Shown one piece after another: positions 1 through 11,624 of a DNA stretch of 64,000 nucleotides. Position numbers and translations under genes: made by a program. A model generated the notes under the pieces. It worked only from the letters and a program-made list of their open reading frames with translations. It was not told the origin of the DNA and ran no database searches. How positions within the stretch are numbered: position 1 is the stretch's first letter; each line of letters begins with the position of its first letter. The stretch comes from Heterodera schachtii (Eukaryota; Nematoda; Chromadorea; Rhabditida; Heteroderidae): the NCBI GenBank assembly GCA_023374025.1, contig SIJG01000147.1, forward strand, positions 113,687 to 177,686, read 5' to 3'.

Positions 1-420
1 TAACCTTAAAAAGGCATAGATAATGAAGAGACTGGCAGTAAAAAAAATTATTTTTTTTAAACTTTAATATTACAAAAATTTATAAATTCTATAAAATAAT
101 TTTCATATTTTCTCAAACTTTTCTTATAGGTCATATTCCTTTTGTTAAAAACGTATCTAATTTTTAAAAATCAACAAAATAAATATTATAAAAATAAATT
201 AAAATGTTTTTCTTCTTACACACATAATTATGAATAATTGCCTTATAAGTTAATGTTTAATAATAATTCTTAAAACAATACAAACGAAAATAATTGACAT
301 CATAAAAGAGTAAAAGCATCAACGCATACAATTAACTGAATGTCACTGGAGACATTTGTCGAGATTATTTAAAGAAATGTTAATACATAAAACAATTGCC
401 AAAAATTAAGCAAGCTTAAC
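1..420 (+). repeat. Dispersed AT-rich unit, copy 1 (family A)
   Basis: The window opens with a phrase (taacct..aaaaaggcata) that recurs at about 47013. The phrase around 112-183 (tcaaacttttcttataggtc and following) recurs at 46150-46225 and 47120-47200. The GC-richer island at 315-360 holds TGTCACTGGA, also present in the island at 46.28 kb. Downstream, ccaaaaattaagcaagctta at about 400 recurs at 42.06 kb. The copies are diverged and gapped, so this is an old repeat. No coding potential is seen, and the family is not recognised. Confidence 0.6.
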
Positions 421-1974
421 AGGAAAGTAAAAAAAAATTATTTTAATTAAAATATATTTAAAATTGATAAAACAAGGATCATATTATTATTTTTAAATTT
501 GATAAATGCAAAACAAAAATTAAATAATTTATTGAAGATTTAAATAAAAAATTATAAAAATAAACGATTATAAAGTATAAAAATCAGGATTTTTTCATAT
601 TTTAGTATTGATATATTCTCCCTTGCAAAATTATAATGTCAAAATTTTATGAAGACTTGTATTTTTTCTGCACTACCTAAAACTTTAGAAACTTTTCTAG
701 CCTGTAAAAAGAAATTACTAAAAAAAAACTTCAAAACGCCTTTTTGAAATTATTTAAATTTGTCAAGGATTAAAAGAAAATATGTGTCAAATTAATTATA
801 TTGTTTCCGAAATTTTTTACTTTTAATGGCTATCGTTTTTTTCCATTAATTGTAATACCGTTATGCAGAGAGCAATTTATTTTTATTATAATTATTTTTG
901 TTATTATTTTATTTTTGAATTTTATTTTATCATTCCCATTGATTAAATTGTTCAGTTAATTCTTTTTCCGTTTAAATTTCAATTTTCATTTCTAAAATTA
1001 AAGCAATTTTGTTTACTTCAAATATATATAATATTAGTTATATTTTATTTACGAAATATCTTTTTTCTCATTATAATTTTAATATTAAAATATAAATTGG
1101 AAGTTTTATTAAATATTTAATTTTTCAAAATTGTCTTTTTGTAAAAAATTTTTGGATAAGTAATTGTTATACAAAATGTTCCATTTTTTTAAGATCATTA
1201 TAATTGTTTTTTTCGTATTGCTTTATTTAAATTATTCACTTTTTTTTATTTTTGAAGGGTTTATAGCTTTTAATTTTTTTTATTTAATTTTTTTCTATTC
1301 TTTTGCAAGTTAAATTTATTTTGAGTTTTTTCGTGATAGGAATGATTTTTTAAATTAAAAAAGTTAAATATTAAGACTTATGACTAATTTTTGTTCAATA
1401 AATTTTCATAAATTGAATTATATTTTGGATTAACTCAATAAATTTAAATTTCAATTTTACCTCAATCCAATATTAATTTTTTTCATCACTTAATCGTCTA
1501 TTATTATTTGTTTAATTTTCTTTAAATGAACCAATTCTTTTTTAAATAACAAAATTAAATAAATTATTAATTTTCTTTCATATGTCAAAATAAAATATTA
1601 GTGTTTAAAATGCGTATAATTGAATATTAAATTAGAAATAATTTACTAATAAATACTTATAAATTTGGTTTTCATAAAAATGAGAAATGAAAAATATTAA
1701 TTGAAATCTTACTAAATAATGTAATCGTGTTATACTTTAAATAATAGTAATAAATATATTTTTAATAATTACTTCTTAAGAAATGCTAAAAGAATTCATA
1801 ATTTTCCTTTTAAAGAAACATACGATTGTTCATTTAAATATTAATAAAGCCAAAAATTACATTTATTTAAAATAATTAGAGAATAAAATACACAAATGGA
1901 AATACGTATTTGAGAAAATTAATTAATTCAAATAATAATCAATGAAGTTAAGTAATTTTAATAGTTTTTAAGAA
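421..1974. other. AT-rich non-coding stretch
   Basis: I see no gene, RNA or bounded element here. Roughly 900-1650 is T-rich on the plus strand, and the strand bias turns to A-rich after about 1700. Only homopolymer runs and simple A/T words are present. Confidence 0.7.
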
Positions 1975-1982
1975 TTTATTAT

Positions 1983-2609
1983 TAGGGCCCCAACTTTTAG
2001 TGACGAAAAATCTCAAAATAGTTAACTAAAATAGTGACGAAAAAGTGCCAAAATAGTGACAAAATAGTGAAAAAAGTCCGAAATAGTGAGAAATAGTGAC
2101 ATAATTTTCAGCCAAAAAATGAGCAAAAAAAAATTTTATTCACTAATTTCAGTTGCAAATGAGGTAAATTTCCTTTCTAACATTTATCTTAACAAATATT
2201 GACATTTTTTAAATCAAAAATTTTGTCAAGAAAAAATTTTGGGGAAAAGTTTTTATGAAAATTTTCCAATTCTTAATGGTATTTTTCAAAAAATTTTTTA
2301 TGTCGATTCATAAGGGTGCATTTTTTGAAAAAAAATTTAGATCGATTCTTAGGGGTGCATTTTTTGATTTTATTGTATTTTTGTTAAGGAATTTTCCAAA
2401 AAATGTCGAAATAGTGAAAAAATAGTGACAAAACGCCAAAAAAGTGAATTTTCACTATTTTAAGTGACAAAACGCCAAAATAGTGATTTCTAGTGACGAA
2501 AAATGACGTCCAAATGAAAAAATTTTACAGCGGAAATGCGTTTTTTGAACTCCTTTCTTCAAAACAATTGAGCAAAAAAAAAGTTTTTTCACTAAAAGTT
2601 GGGGCCCTA
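1983..2609. mobile_element. hAT-like MITE with AATAGTGAC word arrays
   Basis: The element has terminal inverted repeats of about 20 bp: TAGGGCCCCAACTTTTAGTG at the left, with its reverse complement at the right. It is flanked by the exact 8-bp duplication TTTATTAT (1975-1982 and 2610-2617). The TAGGG end fits the YARNG rule for hAT ends, and the target fits nTnnnnAn. Near both ends the word AAATAGTGAC, with close variants, is repeated many times (2025-2100 and 2405-2510). The middle (about 2210-2400) contains the phrase attcttaggggtgcattttt and aligns, inverted, to the middle of the element at 5286-5827. There is no transposase, so it is non-autonomous. The outer direct repeat could also be read as 10 bp, which leaves a Mutator-like origin as a weaker alternative. 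Confidence 0.85.
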
Positions 2610-2619
2610 TTTATTATTT

Positions 2620-4904
2620 TGTCATATTTGCATAAATGATTATGATTTGAAAATTCTAATTTAAAAAGCCCTTTTTTTATGAAAGCCGTTAAAAATAATT
2701 TTAAAAATAGGGCGAAAAACTTTGAAAAAGTAATATTATGGCACATATAATTACAAGTGGTGCTAGCGTAAACAAATAGTAACATGAGTTAATATTATAA
2801 CATGCTTATTTTCAATTTTGTTTTAACTAACAATTTAAATAATCAAAAGTCAACAAAAATCGCATGATTATGTTGGAGGAGGCGAGAGAATTATTTAATA
2901 AACTATTTTTTTTAAGTAATAAAAGAGTCAAAATATTGTTTTAAAATAAATTTGGTAAAAAAGAATTTATTTATAAAACATTATTAATAGAATTATGTTG
3001 AATTTTTTTAACACTGTTAATATTTGAATAAAAAAAAAAATTATTCATTCAATATAAAAGAAAAAATTACCATTGTGACACATGAAATGAACACAGACAA
3101 CATAAAGTGTTATTAATTATTATTTTAACGAATAAACAATTGAAACGCTCAAAATTATTATTTGGTATTGCCGGGAAACAATAAGAATGTGAATTAAATA
3201 TTTAATGTTTATTTTTTAATTAATAAAATGCATGAAAAATTAATTTTTTGACTTGAAAATGCGAATTTATGCTTCTCCTCTCTAAAATGCTATTGCAACA
3301 AAATGAGTCTTTTAGAGGAAAAAAAATATTTTGTAAATTATAAATCGTAGAAAGCATGAATATATTGGTTTTTAATTACTAAAAAGCATTAAAAATTAAT
3401 TTATAATTTGTTCCAATTCAAATTTGACTTGAAAATGCGTTTTCATGCTTCTCCTCTCTAAAATGCTATCAAAGCCTAAAAATTTTATCCCTGCAGCATT
3501 TGTTGGGGCTCAGAAATACGTTTTACAAATGTTCTCAATCGAATATGTAGAGATAAAATAAATTTATTAACTCAATTTAGTCCTTACATATTCATTGTTT
3601 GTTAAAAATTAATTTATTGACCAAAAAATAAATATAACTTCTAAATTTATTTATTTTTAAGTTTGAAATATTTTAAAGGAAATTTTTTTTTAAATGCTAT
3701 CAAATAAATGAAATTAAATTTAGCTCAATTTAATGTAAATTTGAAAAAAAAATTAAAGGAAGGCACACAGTAAAATTAAGAAAGTTGTAATTTATTACAA
3801 GCAACAAAAAAATTATGAAAAATTTATAAAAGCAACGCAAAATTAACACAAAAACAAAGAGTAAATAAAATGATATTATAGGTTTTTAATATACTTCTAA
3901 ATTTGACCGCTGGAATCAGTTAATTATTATTAAATGTCATAAGAACATTCAATTTTGTTTAAATAAACAAAATAAATTTAAAATAACCAATTGTAAGTGA
4001 ATAAATTAAAAGAAAAATTAATTTTTTTTTCGTCGGTTAATTACTGCTAGATTCTTTCAACAAAATATTAATACAAAAAACAATTAATCAATAAATAAGC
4101 AAGGTGAAGCGGCAACTTAATAAAAATTTATTTTAAATAAAACTAATAAAATGATCTTACAAGTGCAAAATTATTTGTTTTTTTTTGTTTCTTTTAATAC
4201 AGATCCTTTGGGTGAAAAACAAATATAATTAATGTTAAATAAAATTGAAACACAAAAAAAAATCATAATCAAACAATTTTTATCATTATTAAGCAAATTT
4301 TCTCACTATTCTTTAATAAAAAAAAATACCACATAAATAAATGTTCAAATTAATTTAGTAAAATATTCAAATTAAATTAAGAAAAATATAAAATTCCCTT
4401 AACTAAAATTTATATGATGATTAATGAAAAAATCAAAATTTACAAATATTTGTTAATTCGCTGAAAATAATATTGGGGATAAATTAAAAGCAAAATATGA
4501 GAAACTATTTTAGAAATGCACTTAAAATAGGTACATAATCTAAAATATTTTTATATGAGAAAATTTAAGAATTATCTAAAAAATTCATTGAAACATTTTT
4601 AAAAAGACAATAAATTCAACTTATATAATCTGATTGTAAATTTAATTTTAGTATGCAATTAAACATCTACATTATGAAAATATCTACTTAATTGAGTTTA
4701 TAGAAAAGAATGACGTGAGAGAATGCAGATAAGCTCTTCAGCCTGCGTGATCGAAATGTAAAAAAAAAATTTAAAAAATAACTAAACATATCTTCATGGT
4801 TTAATAACATTAAAATTTGTATATTCTTAATAATAATACTAAATTTATACATTCTAGAAATATGTATAGAAATAAAAGAGATAAGCAAAGCAAAAAATTA
4901 TAAA
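2620..4904. other. AT-rich background with small GC islands
   Basis: No gene is visible. GC-richer islands of 20-40 bp sit at about 2870 (ggaggaggcgagag), 3070, 3900 and 4100 (aggtgaagcggcaac) in otherwise A-rich sequence. The short ORFs at 2525-2785 and 4688-4888 on the minus strand have no recognisable domain and are judged to be chance. Confidence 0.6.
3248..3469 (+). repeat. Direct repeat pair of about 46 bp
   Basis: Two near-identical blocks, 3248-3294 and 3424-3469, both read ttgacttgaaaatgcg, then a short variable part, then gcttctcctctctaaaatgc. They lie about 176 bp apart. The first is followed by a partial inverted echo (cttttagaggaa, about 3309-3320). This is a local duplication of unknown origin, and nothing shows a function. 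Confidence 0.8.
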
Positions 4905-5110
4905 ATTTTCAAATAAAAAATTAATCCTACAAAATATTTTTGGAAAACAATAATTGGATAATATTAAAATAAATCTGTGCGAATTTACTATTTATATGTT
5001 TATATTAAAGAAAAAATAATATTTAAAAGTCAAAAAATAAAATTAATAAAGGAGAAGCTAACATCTCATATGCTATTACGCACTCGAGCGAGAAGTAAAT
5101 AAAAGATGAG
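4905..5110 (+). repeat. Dispersed AT-rich unit, family B copy 1
   Basis: This block aligns with gaps to 46540-46750. The shared order is cct.caaa.tatttgg near the start, then aaaataaatctgtgc / aaaataaatctatgc, then tatatgtttatat, then a GC island, then gcgagaa.taaataaaagatgag. The islands themselves differ more (ctcgagcgagaag here, ggaggcgggcgcaacc in the other copy). The unit is not recognised. Confidence 0.65.
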
Positions 5111-5285
5111 TAATAAAAAAGAGATAAAATTTAAGGAAATTACATTTTATAAAAAAAGAATATGAATTTTTTATTTTGTAAAAATCATTTTTAATTCTTT
5201 AATTCTGTGAAATCAACAAATTAATCATAAAATAATGAATCTTAACACAAATAAATCATAAAATAGATAAAACCTTCATAATTAT

Positions 5286-5827
5286 TAGAGATCGCATTTT
5301 GATGCAAATGCCTTTTTTTTCTGCGCACTAGTTTCGGTATATTAGGCATAAATAACGCTGCCTTTTTTGGCATTTTGCCGTTTTAGTGCCTTTTTTGGCG
5401 TTTTTTTTCCTATTAGGTGCCTTTTTTGGCTTTTTTCAGGAAAATTCTATTAAAAATTGAATAAAATTGGAAAATACACCCCTAAGAATTGAAAAAATTT
5501 CAGAAAAAACATCGCTATGAATTGAAAATTTTTCTCAAAAAATGATCGCCAAATTTCATTTTTTTTCATGATAAAAATTTTAGGTTTAAAAATTTTCCTT
5601 ATTCGAAAAATATTATAAAAATTAATAATCATTTAAATGACCAAAATTAAGTTTTTGGTTAAGTTTTACTTGTTTTGCTCCCTAAAAAAGCTTAGAAAAA
5701 TTTTTTAAATGCCTTTTTTCATGCCTTTTTCGGGATTTTCGTGCCTTTTCATGCTTTTTTTTCAATTTTTTGGTGCCTTTTATAGTGCCTTTTTCCCGGT
5801 TTTTGATGCCTTTTTTTGCGGTCTCTA
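5286..5827. mobile_element. hAT-like MITE with GTGCCTTTTTTGGC arrays
   Basis: The ends are TAGAGATCGCA (5286) and TGCGGTCTCTA (5827), flanked by the exact 8-bp target duplication ATAATTAT (5278-5285 and 5828-5835). TAGAG fits YARNG and the target fits nTnnnnAn, both typical of hAT. The word GTGCCTTTTTTGGC and shorter forms are repeated at 5360-5430 and again at 5708-5815. The interior (about 5450-5600) is the inverse of the interior of the element at 1983-2609, including acacccctaagaattg. There is no transposase. The 60-codon minus-strand ORF inside (5450-5632) is repeat sequence. Confidence 0.85.
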
Positions 5828-5835
5828 ATAATTAT

Positions 5836-7533
5836 ACTTAAAAATATTTTTAAATATCACCAAAACCTTGTAAAGTTTATCGGTTTACAATATTGTATAA
5901 ATATAATTGAGTAATTTTGCAATTCATTTCTTTTTTTAAATTTATTATTTAAAAATTTGCAAACCAGACCACCTCATTTGCATTTCTCTTTAATTGGTAT
6001 TTTGTGCCAGAGCATTGATAATCAGAAAAAATAAAATAAAAATATAATCAACGTAATGAAAAGAAATATAAAATAAAATTTAAAAAATTTATCGTAAAAA
6101 TTTATTAATTGGAATCTTTTCACAAATTCAAGGAGCGATAAAATTGTTTAATAAAAAAATTAAAAATATTCAAAAATAAATACATAAAACCAAACAATTG
6201 AAATAAATAAATAATATCAAGGAATCAAAACTTAAACATCAAGAGAGAATTACACTATAAAATTTAAAAGAAAATAAACTTTCAAACAATTAAAAATCGC
6301 TAGACAAACCTTAATTTTACAAAGCTTATTTCGTTGATATTTATATCGAAAATATGTTATGATTTTGAATTTTTTTTTGCATACAATTTTTTTTTTTTAT
6401 AATTTTTTTGAAATTCTGATTTAATTCAATACATTAATTTGAAAATTCTTATTGAAAAAAATAATTTATAATAAAATAAAATTTATTTTTAATAATAATT
6501 TGAAAATAATTCTTTGTTTCATGGAAATTTTTGGCTTTTAATTAGGTGTATTTCAATTTATTGAAAAATATCTTTATTTTTTCTTAATGAGAAAAATTGT
6601 TTTTTTCTCACAATTCATAAGTGAGAAGAATTAATTCGATCATTTAATAGTTGACGTAAAGTTTAAAAAAAGACATCTTAAATAAAATATCAAGAAAAAA
6701 TCAACTATAAACAGGTTAATGAAAATTAAATAAATATTATAATAATAAACAGTAAAAAATTAAAATTGGAAATTTAATGTTCATGAAAGTAAATAAGCAT
6801 TTATTTTTTTCAAACTAAATAATTAATAAATATTTGTAAAGACCATATATTAGTTCACAAATACACCAACCAGAACAAGATTTTATTACAAAAATGTAAA
6901 TACAATAACGTAATAAAAAATAATTAACTTAGAAGCTAATTTTTTTTTAGAAAATGCATCAAAAACTCAAAGAAATTAAGCAAAGAGAAAATTTTACCAA
7001 TAAAGAGGAAGCGAAGCGCAGCAATTGCAGATGAATCTTGGAATATTAAAAAAAAAACTCAAATGTAAATGAAATGAAAATTTGAATTTGCGAAACCATA
7101 CTGAACAAATAATAAAGACATCAAAACTTAATTTTTTTATTTTTTTTTAAATTATCAAAAATGGTAAGAACGAGGTTGCGATTAAGTCCAAAGTTCCAAA
7201 CAAAGAAAATTTTTTAAAATTATTTACGGCAAATAATATAGTTATTATTAAATATGAAAAATAATTTAAATTCCTAAACAAAAATTAAAACAATTTTAAC
7301 GAAAAAACAAATACAAATAGAAAAAGATAGAGTAAAAAAGAGATTAAAATTTTAAATAAAATAAAATTAATTAAAAAAATAATTGTTTTGTAACTTAAAA
7401 AAAACAATTAAAGACTTTAAATTTCAAGAAAAATTTTTTCAAAAATAAACCCATATAAATTAAACAAAAATTAGCTAATTTAATTGAAGAGAGAAAATTA
7501 TTTCAAGCGACACACATTAAACCACGTATTCTC
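5836..7533. other. AT-rich background, A-rich plus strand
   Basis: No gene is seen. The stretch includes a family E repeat (annotated separately) and a GC island at about 7005-7040 (gaggaagcgaagcgcagcaa). A second island at 5955-6015 has no recognisable identity. Confidence 0.6.
6110..6265 (+). repeat. Dispersed AT-rich unit, family E copy 1
   Basis: Matches 57990-58110: both read aattcaagga(g/a)c.., then a long A-rich part, then caaggaatcaaaa.ttaaacatc, then gagaatta. The match is diverged but collinear. Together with families F and G below, it implies that about 6-9 kb and 58-61 kb are old copies of one larger segment. Confidence 0.65.
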
Positions 7534-7541
7534 ATTTTTTG

Positions 7542-8086
7542 GTATTCTCGTTTTCACCTACTTAACCGCGGTTTAATTTTTCCCTTGTAATTTTAACCAC
7601 AAGTCGTAGCGGGGTTAAGCCCTTGGTTAAGAGAAAAATTAAATAATATTCTAATAAAAATAGTCTAAAAATTTTTTAAAACTGTCAAAACTATCAAAAG
7701 AAGTTAGAAAACATTATTATCTTTTATATAACCGGCATTTATAATTTTTTATTTTTTTATTTTTTATTTATTTATTTATTTATTGTATCAGCGTCAATTA
7801 AATTCTTTTTGACTTCTTTTCAAGTAAAAAACATTTTTTACGACCGTCAACTTCCACACAATCGACCTAAAAATTTTCAAAAAAATATGTATTTACCGAT
7901 TTTTGATACCTATTATATGCTGTGTAATTATCTTATATATTTTGTAAATTTTAATCAATCAAAATTAATTCTCACGTATTTTAGAATAAAAATGTATTTT
8001 TTATATTTATTTATTTAATAAATTTAGTGCTTAACCGTGGTTTATTTAACCATGGTTAGCTTAACCGCGGTTAAAGACGAGAATAC
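7542..8086. mobile_element. TIR element with TTAACCGCGGTTAA words
   Basis: The left end is GTATTCTCGTTTTCACC and the right end, inverted, is GTATTCTCGTCTTTAACC. The flanks are an 8-bp near-duplication, ATTTTTTG (7534-7541) and ATATTTTG (8087-8094), with one mismatch. The palindromic word TTAACCGCGGTTAA and variants (AACCGTGGTT, AACCATGGTT) recurs at 7562, 8030, 8046 and 8060. The 8-bp flank suggests hAT or a related group, but the ends do not fit YARNG. A similar word (aaaccgcggtatt) lies just outside the right end, so the outer boundary may be wider. There is no transposase. Confidence 0.6.
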
Positions 8087-8409
8087 ATATTTTGTTAAAA
8101 ATAAACCGCGGTATTAAAATTGATAAATTTAATCTCATGTAATTTTTTAAAATCTAAATCATCATTATTTAAAATTTTATACCAAAAAAATCTATTTAGC
8201 TATTTAAAAATATTAAAACGCAGCATAAAATAAAATAACATAAGCTAAATACAGATCTCACAAATACGTATAAATTTCCATCTAATTAAATTTAAATTGA
8301 GTTAATTTAGATAATTAATTGAAAAAAGACAAGATGAAATAAAAAATAAAAATAAAAAGGAACTTTATTATATTACGTATTTAATATATAATTTAAACAA
8401 ACATTAACC

Positions 8410-8700
8410 CGAATAATGAAAGAATTAAAATTTTTAAATCTGTTAAGCTAAAAAAGAAAGAATATCAATAAAAGATAAGTATAAAATTTTTTTCTTTTAC
8501 GAATACAAATATAAATTATTTAATTATTATAAAATTTAGATTGAAATTTATAATTGCTAAATTATTTTTCATAATTATATCATTTTATTCAAGAAGAGTT
8601 GTTTATAATATAATGGGTTGTTTAAAACCATATAAATTTAATTATGATTAGAAAAAAGGAATATTTTAAAGTAATCAAAAATTAAACAGAAATAAGAAAT
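8410..8700 (+). repeat. Dispersed AT-rich unit, family F copy 1
   Basis: Collinear with 59790-60150. Shared landmarks in order are ctgt.aagctaaaaaa, aagt.aagtataaaatttttt, ttaattattataaaatttgaatt-type, tttataattgct.aattattttcataa, aagag.tagttg, taatgagttgtt-type and aaatttaattatgatt.gaaaaaag. The other copy is longer because of an internal insertion. The unit is not recognised and not coding. Confidence 0.7.
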
Positions 8701-8929
8701 TCATTTATAGTAAATTAAAATAAAATGAATAATTAATCTACAATTTCTATAAAAAGCAAATTTGCACCTAAAGTGATAAAAAAATAATAAAATAAATTAA
8801 CTAAAATTAAATTTTATATATTTCATTAAATTAAATTATTAATTAAAAATTAATATAAATTAATAAATTTTTATATAAAAAATTATATTTTAATTTTTTT
8901 TAAATTATATATTAAAATTTATTGAATTA

Positions 8930-9025
8930 ATTTGCTGGTAAATTTCTCAGGTTTTTCCGCCGGACAATCACTTTGAAAATCCGTAAACAACATGCAAACT
9001 TTTTGAAACTAAATATACTTTTTCG
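8930..9025 (+). repeat. Dispersed AT-rich unit, family G copy 1
   Basis: tttgctggtaaat followed by tccgccggac.atca, then actttgaaaat and tgaaact.aatatac, matches 61190-61285. The match lies at the same position relative to family F in both places, which supports a multi-kilobase segmental relationship. Confidence 0.65.
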
Positions 9026-10679
9026 TGCTGAGACGATGCGAAAAAAACTCACTGATTATAAAATTATTAAATATAAATTATTCTATTCATTAAATTCATA
9101 TAATTATTATACATATATCAATTATATAGAAGTATTTTTTTTAATTAAAATATTATTTAAAATTTTTAAAAATGAATGAATTTTTTATTTACTTCAGCAT
9201 GGCGAATTGAAAAAATCATGGTTTATACGGCTTGCTTAAGGCCTAACAAGCGGGTTTTACATGGATAAATGAATCTTAGAAAATATAATTCCTTGCAAAA
9301 AAATTAGAACAAAAATAGCTAATTTTTATCTTATTCTTTTTAAATTTTATATTTAAATATAATCTTATAATTAAATTTTACTCCAATTAATATAATTAAA
9401 TTTAATTATTTTATCAATTTCGAAACTTTTTTATTCATTTCACTACAACCAAAACAATTCAAAAATTGAAAGTAACAGTAAGATTTTTCAAGATTTAATT
9501 TGAATCAAATTTTATTTCTCTACCCTTAGAAGTTAAAATTTTATATAAAATACTTACTAAAAAAATATAAAATGCAATTTAGCAGAAAAAGCAATAAAAG
9601 AATGTGAAAAACCAAGAATATAATTTAATAAATAGTAAAACAAGAGCTGGTATCGATTGTTAATCCTACTTATACTATGCCTACAAATATTTATATAAAA
9701 GATGGAAATTATAAAGAATCGTTTCCTATGATATTTTTAAAATTTAGAATGCATTTGAATTCGAGAATTAACTTACTTTTAAAGGTCAAATTTTAACTAT
9801 AATCAAAACGCAAAATAAAAATATACCAACAGAACGAAACGCAGGAAGATTATTATCAAAAGCTAAAAAATCTTATTAAATAGTTTAATGAATGATAAAA
9901 AGAAGTTTGATGAACCATGCTTACTAAATAGAAATAGTTAAGCATCATATACAAAAAAAAATTAAGAAAAAACGAAAATTTATGAATAATTAAAAAACAA
10001 ACAATTTATATGACAAAAAACTTTTGAATGTAAAATATTAATAAAAATAAAGAAATAAACAAAATAAAAACGTGCGCCATCGGAAGGAACGGATCGGTTT
10101 GACAGAACGAGTGATTCGCCGATTTAACTAATTAAAATTTATTTATTAGTTACCTACGTAATAAACATTTTGGTGAGTAATTAAAGAGAAAAAATTTATA
10201 AATTCTATTATTTTAAAATAAGATATATTTTTTTGCCCTATTCTCAGTGTGTTCGTTTATACAACCGTTGAATTACATATTAATAAAGAATAGATAAAAT
10301 TTTATATCAAAAGTTTTTTTTATTAGAGAGAGCCAGCCAATTGTGAAAGAAAAAAAAATGTAAAACAATATTAAACGAAAATTATTTCAAGGGTATATTT
10401 TTTTATTAAAAATTTAACAGCGAATTCGACCTAATATATTATATACTCAAAAATTCATAATTTTTTTGAACTGATATATTAATAAAAACACAAATAAATA
10501 TATTATAACATACGCCTCTAGCAACGAGTACAAATCCGATTACAGTAACAAGTAAAATTAGAAAATTGTAAATATTATAACAGATGTTTTCTATTTAGAA
10601 ATAAATTATTAAATTGAAAAAAATAATTTAGGTAAATAATTTTATATGCTAAAGGAAACAATTCTCACATTAATAATAA

Positions 10680-10772
10680 CAAAAGTTAAAAAATTACATT
10701 TCTCGACAGAGAAAAAGAAGCGAAATTGAGCTGCATAGTTGGTAAAATTATTTTTGGGCCATGGATACAAAT
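10680..10772 (+). repeat. tRNA-like SINE head (degenerate copy)
   Basis: ctcgacagagaaaaagaagc, then gaaattgagctgcatagttggt, matches 55775-55825, where the block ends in a B-box-like GGTTCAAATCC. Here the B-box region has decayed to ggatacaaatc, and the match is interrupted by the hAT-like fragment that follows. Sequence matching the downstream part (ctgtaaaa) resumes after the insertion. Two related copies suggest a tRNA-derived SINE family, but no full cloverleaf folds. Confidence 0.4.
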
Positions 10773-10886
10773 CAGGGGTGGGACAACTCTCACCTCTCAG
10801 TCTTTCGCCTCTCGCCATTTTGAGACTCTCGCCTCTCGTTTTTTGGGACGAGAGGCGAGAGGGACCCAAAAATAAAAAACTCCCTG
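10773..10886. mobile_element. Small hAT-like fragment with CGCCTCTCG words
   Basis: Starts CAGGGGTGGGACAACTCTC, a typical hAT-style end (YARNG = CAGGG). The other end, read inverted, also begins CAGGG. Between them the words CTCTCGCCTCTCG and CGAGAGGCGAGAG are repeated in both orientations. No clear target duplication is seen, so it may be an internally deleted or truncated copy. It interrupts a SINE-like unit; the homologous site without it is at about 55850. The 85-codon minus ORF across it (10642-10899) is repeat sequence. Confidence 0.5.
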
Positions 10887-11607
10887 TAAAAGGAAACAAT
10901 TTTTTTTAAATAGAAAAGAAAAAATTTAGGGAAAAAAGAAAGCAGTAATTTTTCCTAAAAAAGGAAAATTAAATAAATAATTTTATTTAAAAAAATTGAA
11001 AATCTTCTTTTTAAAATTTTTTTATTTATTTTATTTTGCTCTTTTTTTCTTTTTTAGTTAATTTTTTTTCTTTTAATTGTTGAGAGTATACTTTTAATTG
11101 AGATTTGGAATATATTTTGTGTTTTTAATTTTTTTTTTTTTTTGATTTTATCATCAAATATTATTATGAAATCAATCCAAATTCCATTCTTTACGAATTT
11201 CCATAAAATATTTGGTTATTTTGTGACAAAAATAAATATTTGATGCTTTGGAAAAGAGTCAACTTGAAAAAAACAGAAATTATTAATTTTTTGAAAAATT
11301 ATGTTAAAACCGTTCATAAACTCACTCAGTTTAATTAAATAAGAAGAAATATTATCAAATAAGCAGAATGTATTATATAATATACATACTATTAATAGCA
11401 ATTAAATAAAATAGCCTAATGAAGTAATCATTTGTTTTTTCTTCCTAATTAGTCGAATTCATCCCTATGAAGACTACAATAAAAAAAGGGGAAAAAAAAA
11501 AGAATTTGAAAGATGATAATTTAATGAAAAATAATAATAAAATTAATAATTTAACAAAAAGATTATTAATAAATTCAAAAAAAATTAAATTTATTGTAAT
11601 CAAAATG
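10887..11607. other. AT-rich stretch, bias switches to T-rich
   Basis: No gene is seen. The plus strand turns T-rich near 10980. The small ORF at 11216-11401 has no recognisable feature. Confidence 0.6.
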
Positions 11608-11624
11608 GAATTAATGGGGTCAGG

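Larger units (their letters stand above)
8095..10660. other. AT-rich background, A-rich plus strand
   Basis: No gene is seen. The stretch contains family F and G repeats (listed separately), a 22-bp imperfect palindrome at about 9230-9252 (gcttgcttaaggcctaacaa..) and a GC island at about 10070-10130 (cgtgcgccatcggaaggaac..). The 68-codon plus ORF at 8973-9179 overlaps the family G copy and is judged to be chance. Confidence 0.6.

Noticed and set aside
2525..2785. 86-codon minus ORF
   Set aside because: It starts in AT-rich background and ends inside the hAT-like element, with no motif.
5286..5827. Mutator-type 9-bp duplication for this element
   Set aside because: The flanks are exactly 8 bp with TAGAG ends, which fits hAT better.
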